From assembly GCF_019458805.1 (NCBI RefSeq), contig NZ_JAIBOA010000026.1:1-64000 (forward strand): a stretch of DNA of 64,000 bases. The letters are read 5' to 3'. Positions 24,233 through 32,620 of this stretch are shown here, piece after piece. Made by a program: the position numbers and the translations under genes. The stretch comes from Actinomadura parmotrematis. Lineage in GTDB: Bacteria; Actinomycetota; Actinomycetes; Streptosporangiales; Streptosporangiaceae. Below the pieces are notes generated by a model, which worked only from the letters and a program-made list of their open reading frames with translations, was not told the DNA's origin and made no database searches. Position 1 is the first letter of the stretch, and each line of letters begins with the position of its first letter.

Positions 24233-25441
24233 ATGACCGTGAAGCAGGATCGGGCCGCGGACGCCGGGACGGACGCCCCGCCGGGCCTGCCCTGGGCGGC
24301 GCTGCTGGCGCTGGCGACGGCGGTGTTCGTCACCAGCCTCACCGAGACGCTGCCCGCCGGGCTGCTGCCCGGCATGAGCCGCGGCCTGCACGTGGGCGAG
24401 TCCGCCGCCGGGCAGGCGGTGACCGTATACGCGGTCGGGACGGCGCTCACCGCCATCCCGCTGACCGCGCTCACCGCGGCCTGGCGGCGGCGCGGGCTGC
24501 TGCTGGCGTCGATGGCGGGGTTCGCCGTCGCCAACACCGTGACGGCGCTGTCGTCTCACTACCTGCTGACGATGGCGTCGCGGTTCGTGGCGGGCATCGC
24601 GGCGGGGCTGGCGTGGGCGCTGCTCGCCGGGTACGCGCGGCGGCTCGCGCCCGCGCATCTGCAGGGGCGGGCGATCGCCGTCGCGATGGCGGGCATCCCG
24701 GTGGCGCTGTCGCTGGGCGTGCCGGCGGGCACCTTCCTCGGCGAGCACACCGGGTGGCGGGCGCCGTTCCTGGCGATGACGGGCCTCACGCTGGTGCTGC
24801 TCGGCTGGATCGTCGCGGCCGTCCCCGACCTGCCGGGGCAGCCCGCCGGGAAGGCCGAGCGGCCGCGCGCGCTGCGCGTCCCGGGCGTGGCGCCCGTGAT
24901 GGCGGTGACGTTCGTGTTCGTCCTCGCGCACACCGTCCTGTACACCTACGTCGCCTCCTACCTGGACGGGGCCGGGATGGACGGCGCGGCGGGGCCGGTG
25001 CTGCTGGTGTTCGGGGCGGCGTCGCTGGCGGCGATCTGGTTCGTCGGCGCGCACATCCACCGGCGGCTGCGGGTCCTGACCCTGGCCGGGGCTCTGCTGG
25101 TCGCCGTCGCCGCCGCCGCGCTGGCGCCGTCGGCGGGCGGACCGGCCCTGGTGTACCCGGCGGTCGTGCTGTGGGGCCTCGGCTGGGGCGGCGCGCCGAC
25201 GCTGCTGCAGACCGCCGCCGGCGAGGCGGGCGGCCGGGCGGGCGAGGGCGCCGCCGACGCCGCGCAGGCGCTGCTGGTCACCCTGTGGAACGTCGCCATG
25301 GCGGCCGGCGGGCTCGCGGGCGGCCTGCTGCTCGGCCTGCTCGGGTCGGGCGCTCTCGCCTGGACGACGTTCGTCCTCCTGCTGCCGGTGGTCGCGACGG
25401 TGCTCGGCGCCCGCCGCCACGGCTTCCCTGCCGCCTCCTGA
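24233..25441 (+). CDS. MFS transporter, DHA1-type exporter
   Basis: 402 residues. ATG at 24233 fits better with GGGAGCG about 8 bases upstream than the GTG two codons before. About twelve hydrophobic segments; FVTSLTETLPAGLLPGMSRG resembles the first helix of sugar-efflux and AraJ-like DHA1 proteins. There is an MASRFVAGIAAGLAWALLAGYA helix 4 and a central loop at about 190-215. It probably exports a small molecule and is likely controlled by the divergent SARP gene. Substrate unknown. Confidence 0.86.
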   Translation: MTVKQDRAADAGTDAPPGLPWAALLALATAVFVTSLTETLPAGLLPGMSRGLHVGESAAGQAVTVYAVGTALTAIPLTALTAAWRRRGLLLASMAGFAVANTVTALSSHYLLTMASRFVAGIAAGLAWALLAGYARRLAPAHLQGRAIAVAMAGIPVALSLGVPAGTFLGEHTGWRAPFLAMTGLTLVLLGWIVAAVPDLPGQPAGKAERPRALRVPGVAPVMAVTFVFVLAHTVLYTYVASYLDGAGMDGAAGPVLLVFGAASLAAIWFVGAHIHRRLRVLTLAGALLVAVAAAALAPSAGGPALVYPAVVLWGLGWGGAPTLLQTAAGEAGGRAGEGAADAAQALLVTLWNVAMAAGGLAGGLLLGLLGSGALAWTTFVLLLPVVATVLGARRHGFPAAS

Positions 25442-25472
25442 CAACCGCCTCCTGAATTCGGAAGGAACCGTC

Positions 25473-26552
25473 ATGGACCTGCTTTCGCCCGCCCGCCTCG
25501 GGCCGCTGGACCTGCCGAACCGCCTGGTCATGGCGCCGATGACGCGCAACCGGGCCGCCGCCGACGGCACCCCCGGCCCGCTCATGGCCGCCTACTACGC
25601 CCAGCGCGCCACGGCCGGGCTCATCGTCGCCGAGGCGACCACCCCGAACGCCGTCGGCCGGACCTATCCGAACATCCCCGGCATCTACGCGCCCGAGCAC
25701 GTCGCGGGCTGGCGCGGCGTCACCGGCGCCGTCCGCGCGGCCGGCGGGCGGATGTTCCTGCAGCTCCAGCACGGCGGCCGCGTCGGGCACCCCGCCAACA
25801 GCGGCCTCGTCCCGCTCGCCCCCTCCCCCGTCGCGCTCGGCGAGCCCGTCCACACCGGCGGCGGGCCGCTGCCGGCGCCGGTGCCGCGCGAGATGACCGT
25901 CCGCGACGTCCAGGCGACCGTCGCCGACTTCGCCGCCGCCGCGCGCAACGCCGTCGCGGCGGGCTTCGACGGCGTCGAGGTGCACGCCGCCAACGGCTAC
26001 CTGCTGCACCAGTTCCTGGCCGGCAACACCAACCGCCGCACCGACGCCTACGGCGGGACGGTCGCGGGCCGCGTCCGCTTCACCGTGCAGGTCGTGCGGG
26101 CGGTCGCCGCCGCCGTCGGCGCCGAGCGCGTCGGCGTGCGGATCGCGCCCGGCGTCACGGTGAACGGCATCGCCGAGGACGACACCGCCGTCCTGTACCG
26201 GACGCTCGCCGGCGAGCTCGCCGGGGACGGGCTCGCCTACCTGCACGTGGTGTTCGCCGACCCGGGCGACGCGCTGTTCGGCGAGCTGCGCGCGGCGTGG
26301 CCGGGCGTCCTGATCGGCAACCCGCGGCTGCCGTGGCCGGGACCGCCGCCCGCCGACGGCGGGCGCGCGGCGGGCGAGCGGCTGCTCGCGGCCGGGGCCG
26401 ACCTCGTCGCGCTCGGCCGGGCCTTCCTCGCCAACCCCGACCTCGTCGAGCGGCTCCGGACGGGCGCGCCGCTGAACCCCGTCCGCGACCGGTACCTGAT
26501 GTACACCGGCGGCGCGGAGGGCTACACCGACTATCCGGCGCTGGCCAGCTGA
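25473..26552 (+). CDS. Old Yellow Enzyme-type ene-reductase
   Basis: 359 residues, an FMN-dependent beta/alpha barrel using NAD(P)H to reduce activated C=C bonds. Seen: VMAPMTRNRA (FMN-binding start), FLQLQHGGR near 96-103, and EVHAANGYLLHQF, where His171 and Asn174 bind substrate and Tyr176 donates the proton. NRRTDAYGG and ALGRAFLANPDL (phosphate site) are the other family motifs. The His in LLHQF replaces the usual Asp, without obvious effect. It follows the MFS gene by 31 bases, so both may be in one operon. Confidence 0.92.
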   Translation: MDLLSPARLGPLDLPNRLVMAPMTRNRAAADGTPGPLMAAYYAQRATAGLIVAEATTPNAVGRTYPNIPGIYAPEHVAGWRGVTGAVRAAGGRMFLQLQHGGRVGHPANSGLVPLAPSPVALGEPVHTGGGPLPAPVPREMTVRDVQATVADFAAAARNAVAAGFDGVEVHAANGYLLHQFLAGNTNRRTDAYGGTVAGRVRFTVQVVRAVAAAVGAERVGVRIAPGVTVNGIAEDDTAVLYRTLAGELAGDGLAYLHVVFADPGDALFGELRAAWPGVLIGNPRLPWPGPPPADGGRAAGERLLAAGADLVALGRAFLANPDLVERLRTGAPLNPVRDRYLMYTGGAEGYTDYPALAS

Positions 26553-26616
26553 CCCAATGGTCACTTACGCTCGGGCCATCGGACGCTTCGAACGCTTCGG
26601 AAAGGCGTGAGCGCGG

Positions 26617-28077
26617 ATGGCGACCCCGCACAACGTAGTGATCATCGGGGCGGGCTTCGGCGGCATCGGCATGGCGATCCGGCTGGAACGGGCCGGGTAC
26701 CGCGACGTGGTGGTGCTGGAGAAGGCCGGCTCGATCGGCGGCACCTGGCGCGACAACACCTACCCCGGCGCCGCCTGCGACGTCCCCTCGCACCTGTACT
26801 CCTTCTCCTTCGAGAAGCGCACCGACTGGACGCGCCGCTTTCCGCCGCAACCGGAGATCCTGGAGTACCTGGAGCACTGCGCCCGCAAGTACGGCGTGCT
26901 GGAGCGCGTCCGCTTCGGCACCGAGGTGACCGGCGCGTCCTTCGACGAGGCCGCCGGGCTCTGGCGGATCGCCACGACCGGCGGCGAGCTGACGGCGCGC
27001 GTGCTCGTCGCGGCCTGCGGGCAGCTCAACCGGCCCGCCCTCCCGCCGATCCCCGGCCGGGACGCCTTCGCCGGGACGAGCTTCCACTCCGCCCGCTGGG
27101 ACCACGGCGCGGACCTGCGCGGCAAGCGCGTCGCCGTCATCGGGACGGGCGCGAGCGCCGTCCAGATCATCCCCGAGATCGCCCGCGAGGCCGGCGCGCT
27201 CACCGTCTTCCAGCGGTCGGCGCCCTACGTCATCGCCAAGCCCGACCGGCCCTACCGGGACTGGGAGAAGGCGCTGCTCGCCGCCGTCCCCGGCACGCAC
27301 GCCCTCAGCCGCGCCAAGACCTACACCCTGTACGAGTCGCGCGCGCTCGGGTTCATCAAGTACCCCAAGCTGATGCGCGTCGTGGAACGCCAGTTCCGCA
27401 AGGAGCTCGCCGCGCGGGTCCCCGACCCCGCGCTGCGCGCCCGGCTCGTCCCCGACTACCCGATGGGCTGCAAGCGCATCCTCATCTCCGACGACTACTA
27501 CCCGGCGCTCACCCGCCCCAACGTCGAGGTGGTCACCGAACCCATCGCGCGCCTCACCGAGGGCGCCGTCGTCACCGCCGACGGAGCCGAGCACCCCGCC
27601 GACGTCGTCGTCTACGCCACCGGGTTCGCCTCCACCGACTTCCTCGCCCCCATGCGGATCACCGGGCGCGGCGGCCGCGACCTGAACGACGCCTGGCGCG
27701 GCGGCGCCGCGGCCCACCTCGGCATCACCGTGCACGGCTTCCCCAACCTGTTCCTGCTCTACGGGCCCTACACCAACCTCGGCCACAACTCGATCATCTA
27801 CATGCTGGAGTCGCAGCACCGCTACGTCCTCGGCTGCCTGGCGGCGATGCGCCGCGCCGGCCTGGACTGGATCGAGGTCCGCGCCGAAGCGCAGGCCGCG
27901 TTCGACCGCGACATGCAGGACCGGCTGCACGGCACCGTCTGGGAGGCCGGCTGCACCAGCTGGTACAAGACCGAGAACGGCAAGGTCACCAACAACTGGC
28001 CGGGCTTCACCTTCGCCTACCGCAACGCCACCCGCCGCCCCGACCCCCGCGACTTCCACGCCCACCGCACGCCCTAG
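26617..28077 (+). CDS. Flavin monooxygenase, Baeyer-Villiger type
   Basis: 486 residues. FAD site GAGFGG (11-16) with LEKAGSIGGTWRDNTYPG, and a second nucleotide site VIGTGASAVQIIPEIA (about 174-189). The Baeyer-Villiger fingerprint FxGxxxHxxxW is present as FAGTSFHSARW (151-161). VYATGFASTDFLAPM is the ATG motif. These NADPH enzymes insert oxygen next to a carbonyl to form esters or lactones. It sits between an ene-reductase and an SDR, so a redox cascade on a ketone or terpenoid is plausible. Confidence 0.9.
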   Translation: MATPHNVVIIGAGFGGIGMAIRLERAGYRDVVVLEKAGSIGGTWRDNTYPGAACDVPSHLYSFSFEKRTDWTRRFPPQPEILEYLEHCARKYGVLERVRFGTEVTGASFDEAAGLWRIATTGGELTARVLVAACGQLNRPALPPIPGRDAFAGTSFHSARWDHGADLRGKRVAVIGTGASAVQIIPEIAREAGALTVFQRSAPYVIAKPDRPYRDWEKALLAAVPGTHALSRAKTYTLYESRALGFIKYPKLMRVVERQFRKELAARVPDPALRARLVPDYPMGCKRILISDDYYPALTRPNVEVVTEPIARLTEGAVVTADGAEHPADVVVYATGFASTDFLAPMRITGRGGRDLNDAWRGGAAAHLGITVHGFPNLFLLYGPYTNLGHNSIIYMLESQHRYVLGCLAAMRRAGLDWIEVRAEAQAAFDRDMQDRLHGTVWEAGCTSWYKTENGKVTNNWPGFTFAYRNATRRPDPRDFHAHRTP

Positions 28078-28087
28078 TCTCGGGGGC

Positions 28088-28855
28088 ATGCCGACCGCTC
28101 TCATCACCGGCGCGACCGCGGGCATCGGTGCCGCCTTCGCCCGCCGCCTCGCCTCCGACGGCCTGGACGCCGTCCTCGTCGCCCGCGACGCCGGCCGCCT
28201 CGACGCCGCCGCCCGCGACCTGCGCGACCGGTACGGCGTCGCCGCCGAGACCCTGACCGCCGACCTCTCGACCGACGCCGGCATCGCGGCCGTCGAGGAC
28301 CGCGCCCGCGAGGGCGCCGACCTGGTCGTCAACAACGCCGGATTCGGCAACAAGGGCGTCTTCCTGGACGTCCCCGTCGCCGACGAGCTCACCATGCTGA
28401 AAGTGCACTGCGAGGCGGTGCTGCGCATCACCTCGGCGGCGCTGCCCGGCATGCTGGAACGCGGCCGCGGCGCCGTCGTCAACGTCGCCTCGGTCGCGGC
28501 GTTCGCGACGCGCGGCACCTACGGGGCGTCCAAGGCGTGGGTGGTCAGCTTCAGCCAGGGCGCCATGCAGGACGTCGCCGCGCGCGGCGGCGGCCGGGTG
28601 CGCGTCATGGCCCTCTGCCCCGGCTTCGTCCGCACCGAGTTCCACGAGCGCGCCGGGATGGACGTGACGAGCGTCCCGTCGTTCATGTGGCTGAAGGACG
28701 ACGACGTCGTCGACCAGGCCCTGCGCGACCTGCGGCGCGGCGCCGTCGTCAGCGTCCCCGACGTCCGCTACAAGGCGATCGTGGCGGCGTCGCGGCTCGT
28801 GCCGCCGGGCCTCGCCGCGAAGGTGTCGGCGCGCACCGGCCGCCGCTACGACTGA
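28088..28855 (+). CDS. Short-chain dehydrogenase/reductase
   Basis: 255 residues, 10 bases after the monooxygenase. Cofactor motif TGATAGIG (TGxxxGxG), NNAG at about 80, catalytic Ser in NVASVAAF, and YGASK supplying Tyr and Lys. LCPGFVRTEFHERAG is the substrate-loop region. NAD(P)-dependent oxidation of an alcohol or reduction of a ketone. The close spacing suggests it works with the monooxygenase. Actual substrate unknown. Confidence 0.9.
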   Translation: MPTALITGATAGIGAAFARRLASDGLDAVLVARDAGRLDAAARDLRDRYGVAAETLTADLSTDAGIAAVEDRAREGADLVVNNAGFGNKGVFLDVPVADELTMLKVHCEAVLRITSAALPGMLERGRGAVVNVASVAAFATRGTYGASKAWVVSFSQGAMQDVAARGGGRVRVMALCPGFVRTEFHERAGMDVTSVPSFMWLKDDDVVDQALRDLRRGAVVSVPDVRYKAIVAASRLVPPGLAAKVSARTGRRYD

Positions 28856-28982
28856 CCCGCCGCTTCCGGTCGCGGAGCGGGCCTTGTGCGGCGGCCCGCA
28901 GCGGGGCAGGGTTACATGATCGTCGGTTTTCGGCGCAGGCCGGCGGCACCACCCCCGCCCCTGCCCCCGAAAGGCCCCGCAC

Positions 28983-29930
28983 ATGGGTCACGACCTGGGC
29001 TACGCCGCCCTCGCGCTGCTCGCGACCTCGGCCTACTACGCCGCGTTCCTGTTCTTCCGCGCGTCCGCGCTGCGGATGCCGCCGCTGCGCGGCAGCCGCC
29101 CCTTCCACGTCGCCGGGCTCATGCTCACCTCGCCGGTCTGGTTCGCCGGCGGGCTGATCCTGTTCGCCGGGCTCGCCGGCGAGGTCGTCGCGTTCACCGC
29201 GATGCCGCTCGCCGCCGCCCAGCCGGTGTTCGCCGTCAGCCTCGTGCTGCTCGTCACCTACGCGGTGTGGGGGCTCGGCGAGCGGTTCGGCGCCCGCGAG
29301 TGGGCGAGCATCGCGCTGTTCGTCCTCGCCACCGTCCTCATCGGGCTGTCCGCCGGCGACGACCAGGCGCTGCGCGCCGACGCCTCGCTGCTGCACACGC
29401 TGCGCGCGCCGTGGCCGATGCTCGCGGTGCTCGCGCCCGCCGTCGTCGTCGCCGGCCTCATCTGGCTCGTCGGCGACCGGCGGGCCGGCGGCCGGCACGC
29501 CCGCCGCCTCGCCGGCGTCGCCTACGGCATCGGCGCCGGCGCCTGCGCCGGGCTCGCCGAGGCCGGCGTCCGCGGCATCGCGATCCGCTACGACCAGACC
29601 GGCGGCATCACCGACGTGCTCCGCTCCCCCTACCCCTACCTGACGCTCGGCATCGCCGCCATCGCGCTCGGCCAGCTCCAGGTGGCACTGCAGCGCTGCC
29701 GCATCGCGGTCGTCGCCGCCGTCCTCACCGTCATCGGCCGCACCTACCTGCTGGTCAGCAGCATGGTGCTGTTCGGCGAGCACTGGCCGCGCGAGGCCCG
29801 CGAGCACTGGCTGCGCACCGCCGGGTTCACGCTCACGTTCGTCGCCGTCGTCCTGTTCCCCCGCTACGAGCGTACGAACGGGCATCCGGAGGCGGCCGAA
29901 CGCCGTGCACCCAGAGGGACGAACGCCTAG
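28983..29930 (+). CDS. DMT-superfamily (EamA-like) membrane protein
   Basis: 315 residues with about nine hydrophobic segments and a charged C-terminal tail (about 295-315). The chain shows two related halves (helix pairs around LAAAQPVFAVSLVLLVTYAVWGLGER and LGIAAIALGQLQVALQRCRIAVVAAVLTVIGR), a drug/metabolite-transporter layout. Actinobacterial genes of this kind are usually labelled only as hypothetical membrane proteins. Not clearly linked to the oxidoreductases before it (127-bp gap). Confidence 0.7.
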   Translation: MGHDLGYAALALLATSAYYAAFLFFRASALRMPPLRGSRPFHVAGLMLTSPVWFAGGLILFAGLAGEVVAFTAMPLAAAQPVFAVSLVLLVTYAVWGLGERFGAREWASIALFVLATVLIGLSAGDDQALRADASLLHTLRAPWPMLAVLAPAVVVAGLIWLVGDRRAGGRHARRLAGVAYGIGAGACAGLAEAGVRGIAIRYDQTGGITDVLRSPYPYLTLGIAAIALGQLQVALQRCRIAVVAAVLTVIGRTYLLVSSMVLFGEHWPREAREHWLRTAGFTLTFVAVVLFPRYERTNGHPEAAERRAPRGTNA

Positions 29931-29939
29931 ATTGCGGAC

Positions 29940-30692
29940 ATGGCCTCCCCCCTCCGCCGGGCCGCGGCCGTGGCCGCCCTCGCCGGCTGCGCCCTCGCCG
30001 CCTCCCCCGCACCCGCGCACGCCGTCGCCGGCGGCGCACCCGCCGACGCCGCCCGCTACCCGTGGCTCGCCGCCGTCGGCTCCCCCGTGTTCTTCCTGCG
30101 ACCCGCCGGGCAGTTCTGCGGCGGCGTCCTCATCGCCCCCGACCAGCTCCTCACCGCCGGGCACTGCGTCTCGATCGCCAAGTACGTGCCCGGCGCCCTC
30201 ACCGTCACCTTCGGCCGCTCCGACCTCGTCGAGCGCGGCGGCGAGCAGGTCGGCGTCCGCAGCGTCAAGGTCCACCCCCAGTACCGGGAGACCACGTTCC
30301 AGGACGAGACCGTGCCGCACCACGACCTGGCGATCCTCACCCTCGACCGCAAGGTGGCGCGCCCCACCGTCCGGCTCGGCTCGCCCGCCGGCGCGGCGGC
30401 CGGCACCATCGCCGGCTGGGGCACCACCTCCGAGAACGACCTGCTCAACACCAAGCTGCGCGACGCCGCCGTCCCGATCCGCGACACCGCCGCCTGCACG
30501 GCCGTCTACGGCGACTCCTACGACCCCGCGGACATGGCGTGCGCGGGCGACGGCAGGACCGACAGCTGCACGTTCGACAGCGGCGGCCCGCTGCTGGTGA
30601 ACGGCCGCGTCGCCGCCCTCGTCTCCTGGGGGCTCGGCTGCGGCCGCCCCGGCTACCCGGGCGTCTACACCTCCGTTGCCGACCTGCCCTGA
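29940..30692 (+). CDS. Secreted S1 (trypsin-like) serine protease homologue with altered oxyanion site
   Basis: 250 residues. Signal peptide about 1-28 (ending APAHA), activation-like VAGG (29-32), His75 in LTAGHC, Asp129 in HDLAIL, Ser214 in SCTFDSGGPLL. In trypsin-like enzymes the residue two before the catalytic Ser is Gly (GDSGG) and forms the oxyanion hole; here it is Phe212. The protein also stops at VYTSVADLP, before the usual C-terminal helix. Activity may be weak or absent. Four of the expected cysteine positions remain. It starts 10 bases after the membrane protein gene. Confidence 0.88.
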   Translation: MASPLRRAAAVAALAGCALAASPAPAHAVAGGAPADAARYPWLAAVGSPVFFLRPAGQFCGGVLIAPDQLLTAGHCVSIAKYVPGALTVTFGRSDLVERGGEQVGVRSVKVHPQYRETTFQDETVPHHDLAILTLDRKVARPTVRLGSPAGAAAGTIAGWGTTSENDLLNTKLRDAAVPIRDTAACTAVYGDSYDPADMACAGDGRTDSCTFDSGGPLLVNGRVAALVSWGLGCGRPGYPGVYTSVADLP

Positions 30693-30711
30693 CCGCGGCC
30701 ATGCTGGACCC

Positions 30712-31653
30712 ATGCGGGTCTTGGTGACGGGGGCGGCCGGATACGTCGGCTACGCGGTGGGGCGGCGCCTCGCCGCCGCCGGGCACGACGTCGACGGGCT
30801 CGTCCGCGACCCGGGCGCGGTGCTGCCGCCGGGCGTCCGGCCGGTGATCGGCGACCTGCTCGACCCGGCCGCCCTCGGCGCCGCGGTGGACGGCCGCTAC
30901 GACGGGGTCTGCCATCTGGCGGCGCGGACGGAGGTCCGTGCGTCGTTCGCCGACCCGTCCGGGTTCTTCGCCACCAACGTGCAGGGCACCGTGCACCTGC
31001 TCGCCGCCCTCGCCTCCGCCGGTGGCGGCGGCGCGCCGTCCGCGCCGTCCGTCGTCTACGGGTCGACGGCGGCGGTGTACGGGGCGCCCGAGCGGCAGCC
31101 GATCCCCGAGTCGGCGCCGGCCGCTCCGACCAGCCCCTACGGGGCGTCCAAGCTCGCCGCCGAGCAGCTCCTGCTGTTCACCGCCCGCACCGGCGCCATC
31201 GGCGCGACCGTGCTGCGCACCTTCAACGTGGCCGGGTCGGTGGACGGGCGTCCCGACCCCGGCACCACCCGCCTGATCCCGAACGCCCTCGCCGCCGCCC
31301 GCGGCGACCGCCCGCACCTGGAGATCAACGGCGACGGGGCGGCCGTCCGCGAGTACCTGCACGTCGACGACCTGGCCGCCGCCTGCGTCGCCGCCCTGGA
31401 GGCGGGCGGCGCGGGCCGCGAGCGGCTGCTCAACGTCGGCGGCGGCGCGGTCGCCTCGGTCGCCGAGGTCGTCGCCGCCGTCGAGCGCGTCACCGGCCGC
31501 CGCGTCCCCGTCGTGCACCGGCCGCCGCGGTCCGAGCCGCCGGCGCTCGTCTGCGACGCCTCCGCCGCCCGCGCCGAGCTCGGCTGGAGCCCGGCCCGCT
31601 CCACCCTCGAAACGATCATCGCGGACTCCTGGGCCGCCCTCGCCGCCCGCTGA
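30712..31653 (+). CDS. NAD-dependent epimerase (GalE-like extended SDR)
   Basis: 313 residues from ATG at 30712. Rossmann motif TGAAGYVG (6-13), DLLDP, CHLAARTEV, catalytic YGASK (Tyr and Lys near 143-147), VLRTFNVAG and REYLHVDDLA, all standard for nucleotide-sugar 4-epimerases. It probably interconverts UDP-hexoses or processes a dTDP/UDP sugar for cell wall or glycosylation. It has a short gap to the protease gene and converges with the 2-methylisoborneol genes. Confidence 0.85.
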   Translation: MRVLVTGAAGYVGYAVGRRLAAAGHDVDGLVRDPGAVLPPGVRPVIGDLLDPAALGAAVDGRYDGVCHLAARTEVRASFADPSGFFATNVQGTVHLLAALASAGGGGAPSAPSVVYGSTAAVYGAPERQPIPESAPAAPTSPYGASKLAAEQLLLFTARTGAIGATVLRTFNVAGSVDGRPDPGTTRLIPNALAAARGDRPHLEINGDGAAVREYLHVDDLAAACVAALEAGGAGRERLLNVGGGAVASVAEVVAAVERVTGRRVPVVHRPPRSEPPALVCDASAARAELGWSPARSTLETIIADSWAALAAR

Positions 31654-31686
31654 TCCGGGCGGCGGGGGCGGCCCGGCCGCGCACCG

Positions 31687-32556
31687 TCAGACGCGGTCGG
31701 CGGCGATCAGCAGGTACTGGAAGCTGCCCTCGCGGTAGGACGACAGGAACGCCTCCTCGATGCCGGTGGCGACCGACGACTTGGACCGCAGCTCCCAGTA
31801 CGGGATCGTCGCGGCCGTCAGGTCGACGACGGCGGCGGGCACGAGCCGGTTCGCCGCCATCGCCGCGAAGTAGGTGCGGCGCGAGTGCACGCCGCACTCG
31901 TAGTGCATGTTGATGGTGGACACGGCCTTGGACGGCACCTGGCCGTAGACGTCGTTGTAGCAGCCGGTGATGGTGACGTAGCGGCCGCCGCGCTTCAGCA
32001 GCTTGGAGTGCGCGCCGAACAGGTCGTACAGGTCCACGTACATGGTGGACTCGTTGTTCCAGATCGCGTTGAACTCCCCGGCGGGCAGGCCGGTGTCGAG
32101 CATGTCGGCGAGGTGGAAGCGGACCTTGCCGTCCACGCCGCGCCGGCGGGCCTGGTCGTTGGCGAACCCGACCTGCTTGGCCGAGATCGACACCCCGTCG
32201 ACCTGCACGCCGTACCGCTCGTTGGCCATGAAGCTGCTGCCGCCCCGGCCCGACCCGGCGTCCAGCACCCGGTGCCCCTCGCGGAGCGGCTGCCCGCCGA
32301 ACGCGAGGTGGTCGAGCAGCAGCGACGCCTGCGCCGACTCCAGCCGGTGCAGCTCGTTGATGACCGCCGTCTCGGGCTCGGCGGCGTCCAGGCACGACCA
32401 GTCCGCCTCACCGATGCCGTAGTGGTGGTGGTAGGTACCGTCCACGTCGCCGAGCCGGATGTTGACCGGGTCGGCCTCGGCGTTCCAGTAGGTGGCGACG
32501 TCGCCTTGGTAGCTGGTGAGGGCGGGCGACTGCGGGTCGGTGCCGATGGTCGTCAT
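31687..32556 (-). CDS. gppmt: Geranyl diphosphate 2-C-methyltransferase
   Basis: 289 residues. The whole sequence matches this rare family: DPVNIRLGDVDGTYHHHYGIG near 29-49, SAM-binding VLDAGSGRGGSS (97-108), then IWNNESTMYVDLYDLF and INMHYECGVHSR. It methylates C2 of geranyl diphosphate with S-adenosylmethionine to give 2-methyl-GPP, the committed step to the earthy odorant 2-methylisoborneol. AGAGGAGATCC precedes the ATG. It lies 64 bases behind the terpene cyclase and is surely its partner. Confidence 0.95.
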   Translation of the reverse strand: MTTIGTDPQSPALTSYQGDVATYWNAEADPVNIRLGDVDGTYHHHYGIGEADWSCLDAAEPETAVINELHRLESAQASLLLDHLAFGGQPLREGHRVLDAGSGRGGSSFMANERYGVQVDGVSISAKQVGFANDQARRRGVDGKVRFHLADMLDTGLPAGEFNAIWNNESTMYVDLYDLFGAHSKLLKRGGRYVTITGCYNDVYGQVPSKAVSTINMHYECGVHSRRTYFAAMAANRLVPAAVVDLTAATIPYWELRSKSSVATGIEEAFLSSYREGSFQYLLIAADRV

Positions 32557-32620
32557 GGATCTCCTCTGCGACGGTGCTGATGAGACGGTGCTGGCACGGC
32601 GGGGCCCCGGTGCGGAAGGG

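Noticed and set aside
21009..24236. A 1075-codon open frame on the plus strand
   Set aside because: It lies antisense to the SARP gene and begins inside the AICE right end. It is low in complexity and crosses the terminator hairpin.
28886..30727. A 613-codon plus-strand frame across the DMT and protease genes
   Set aside because: It is the same strand but another frame from two genes with clear helices and a protease triad; the product is Arg/Pro-rich noise.
31655..31676. A GC-rich inverted repeat between the convergent epimerase and methyltransferase genes
   Set aside because: The stem is only 6 bp with a 10-base loop, too weak to call as a terminator at this GC content.
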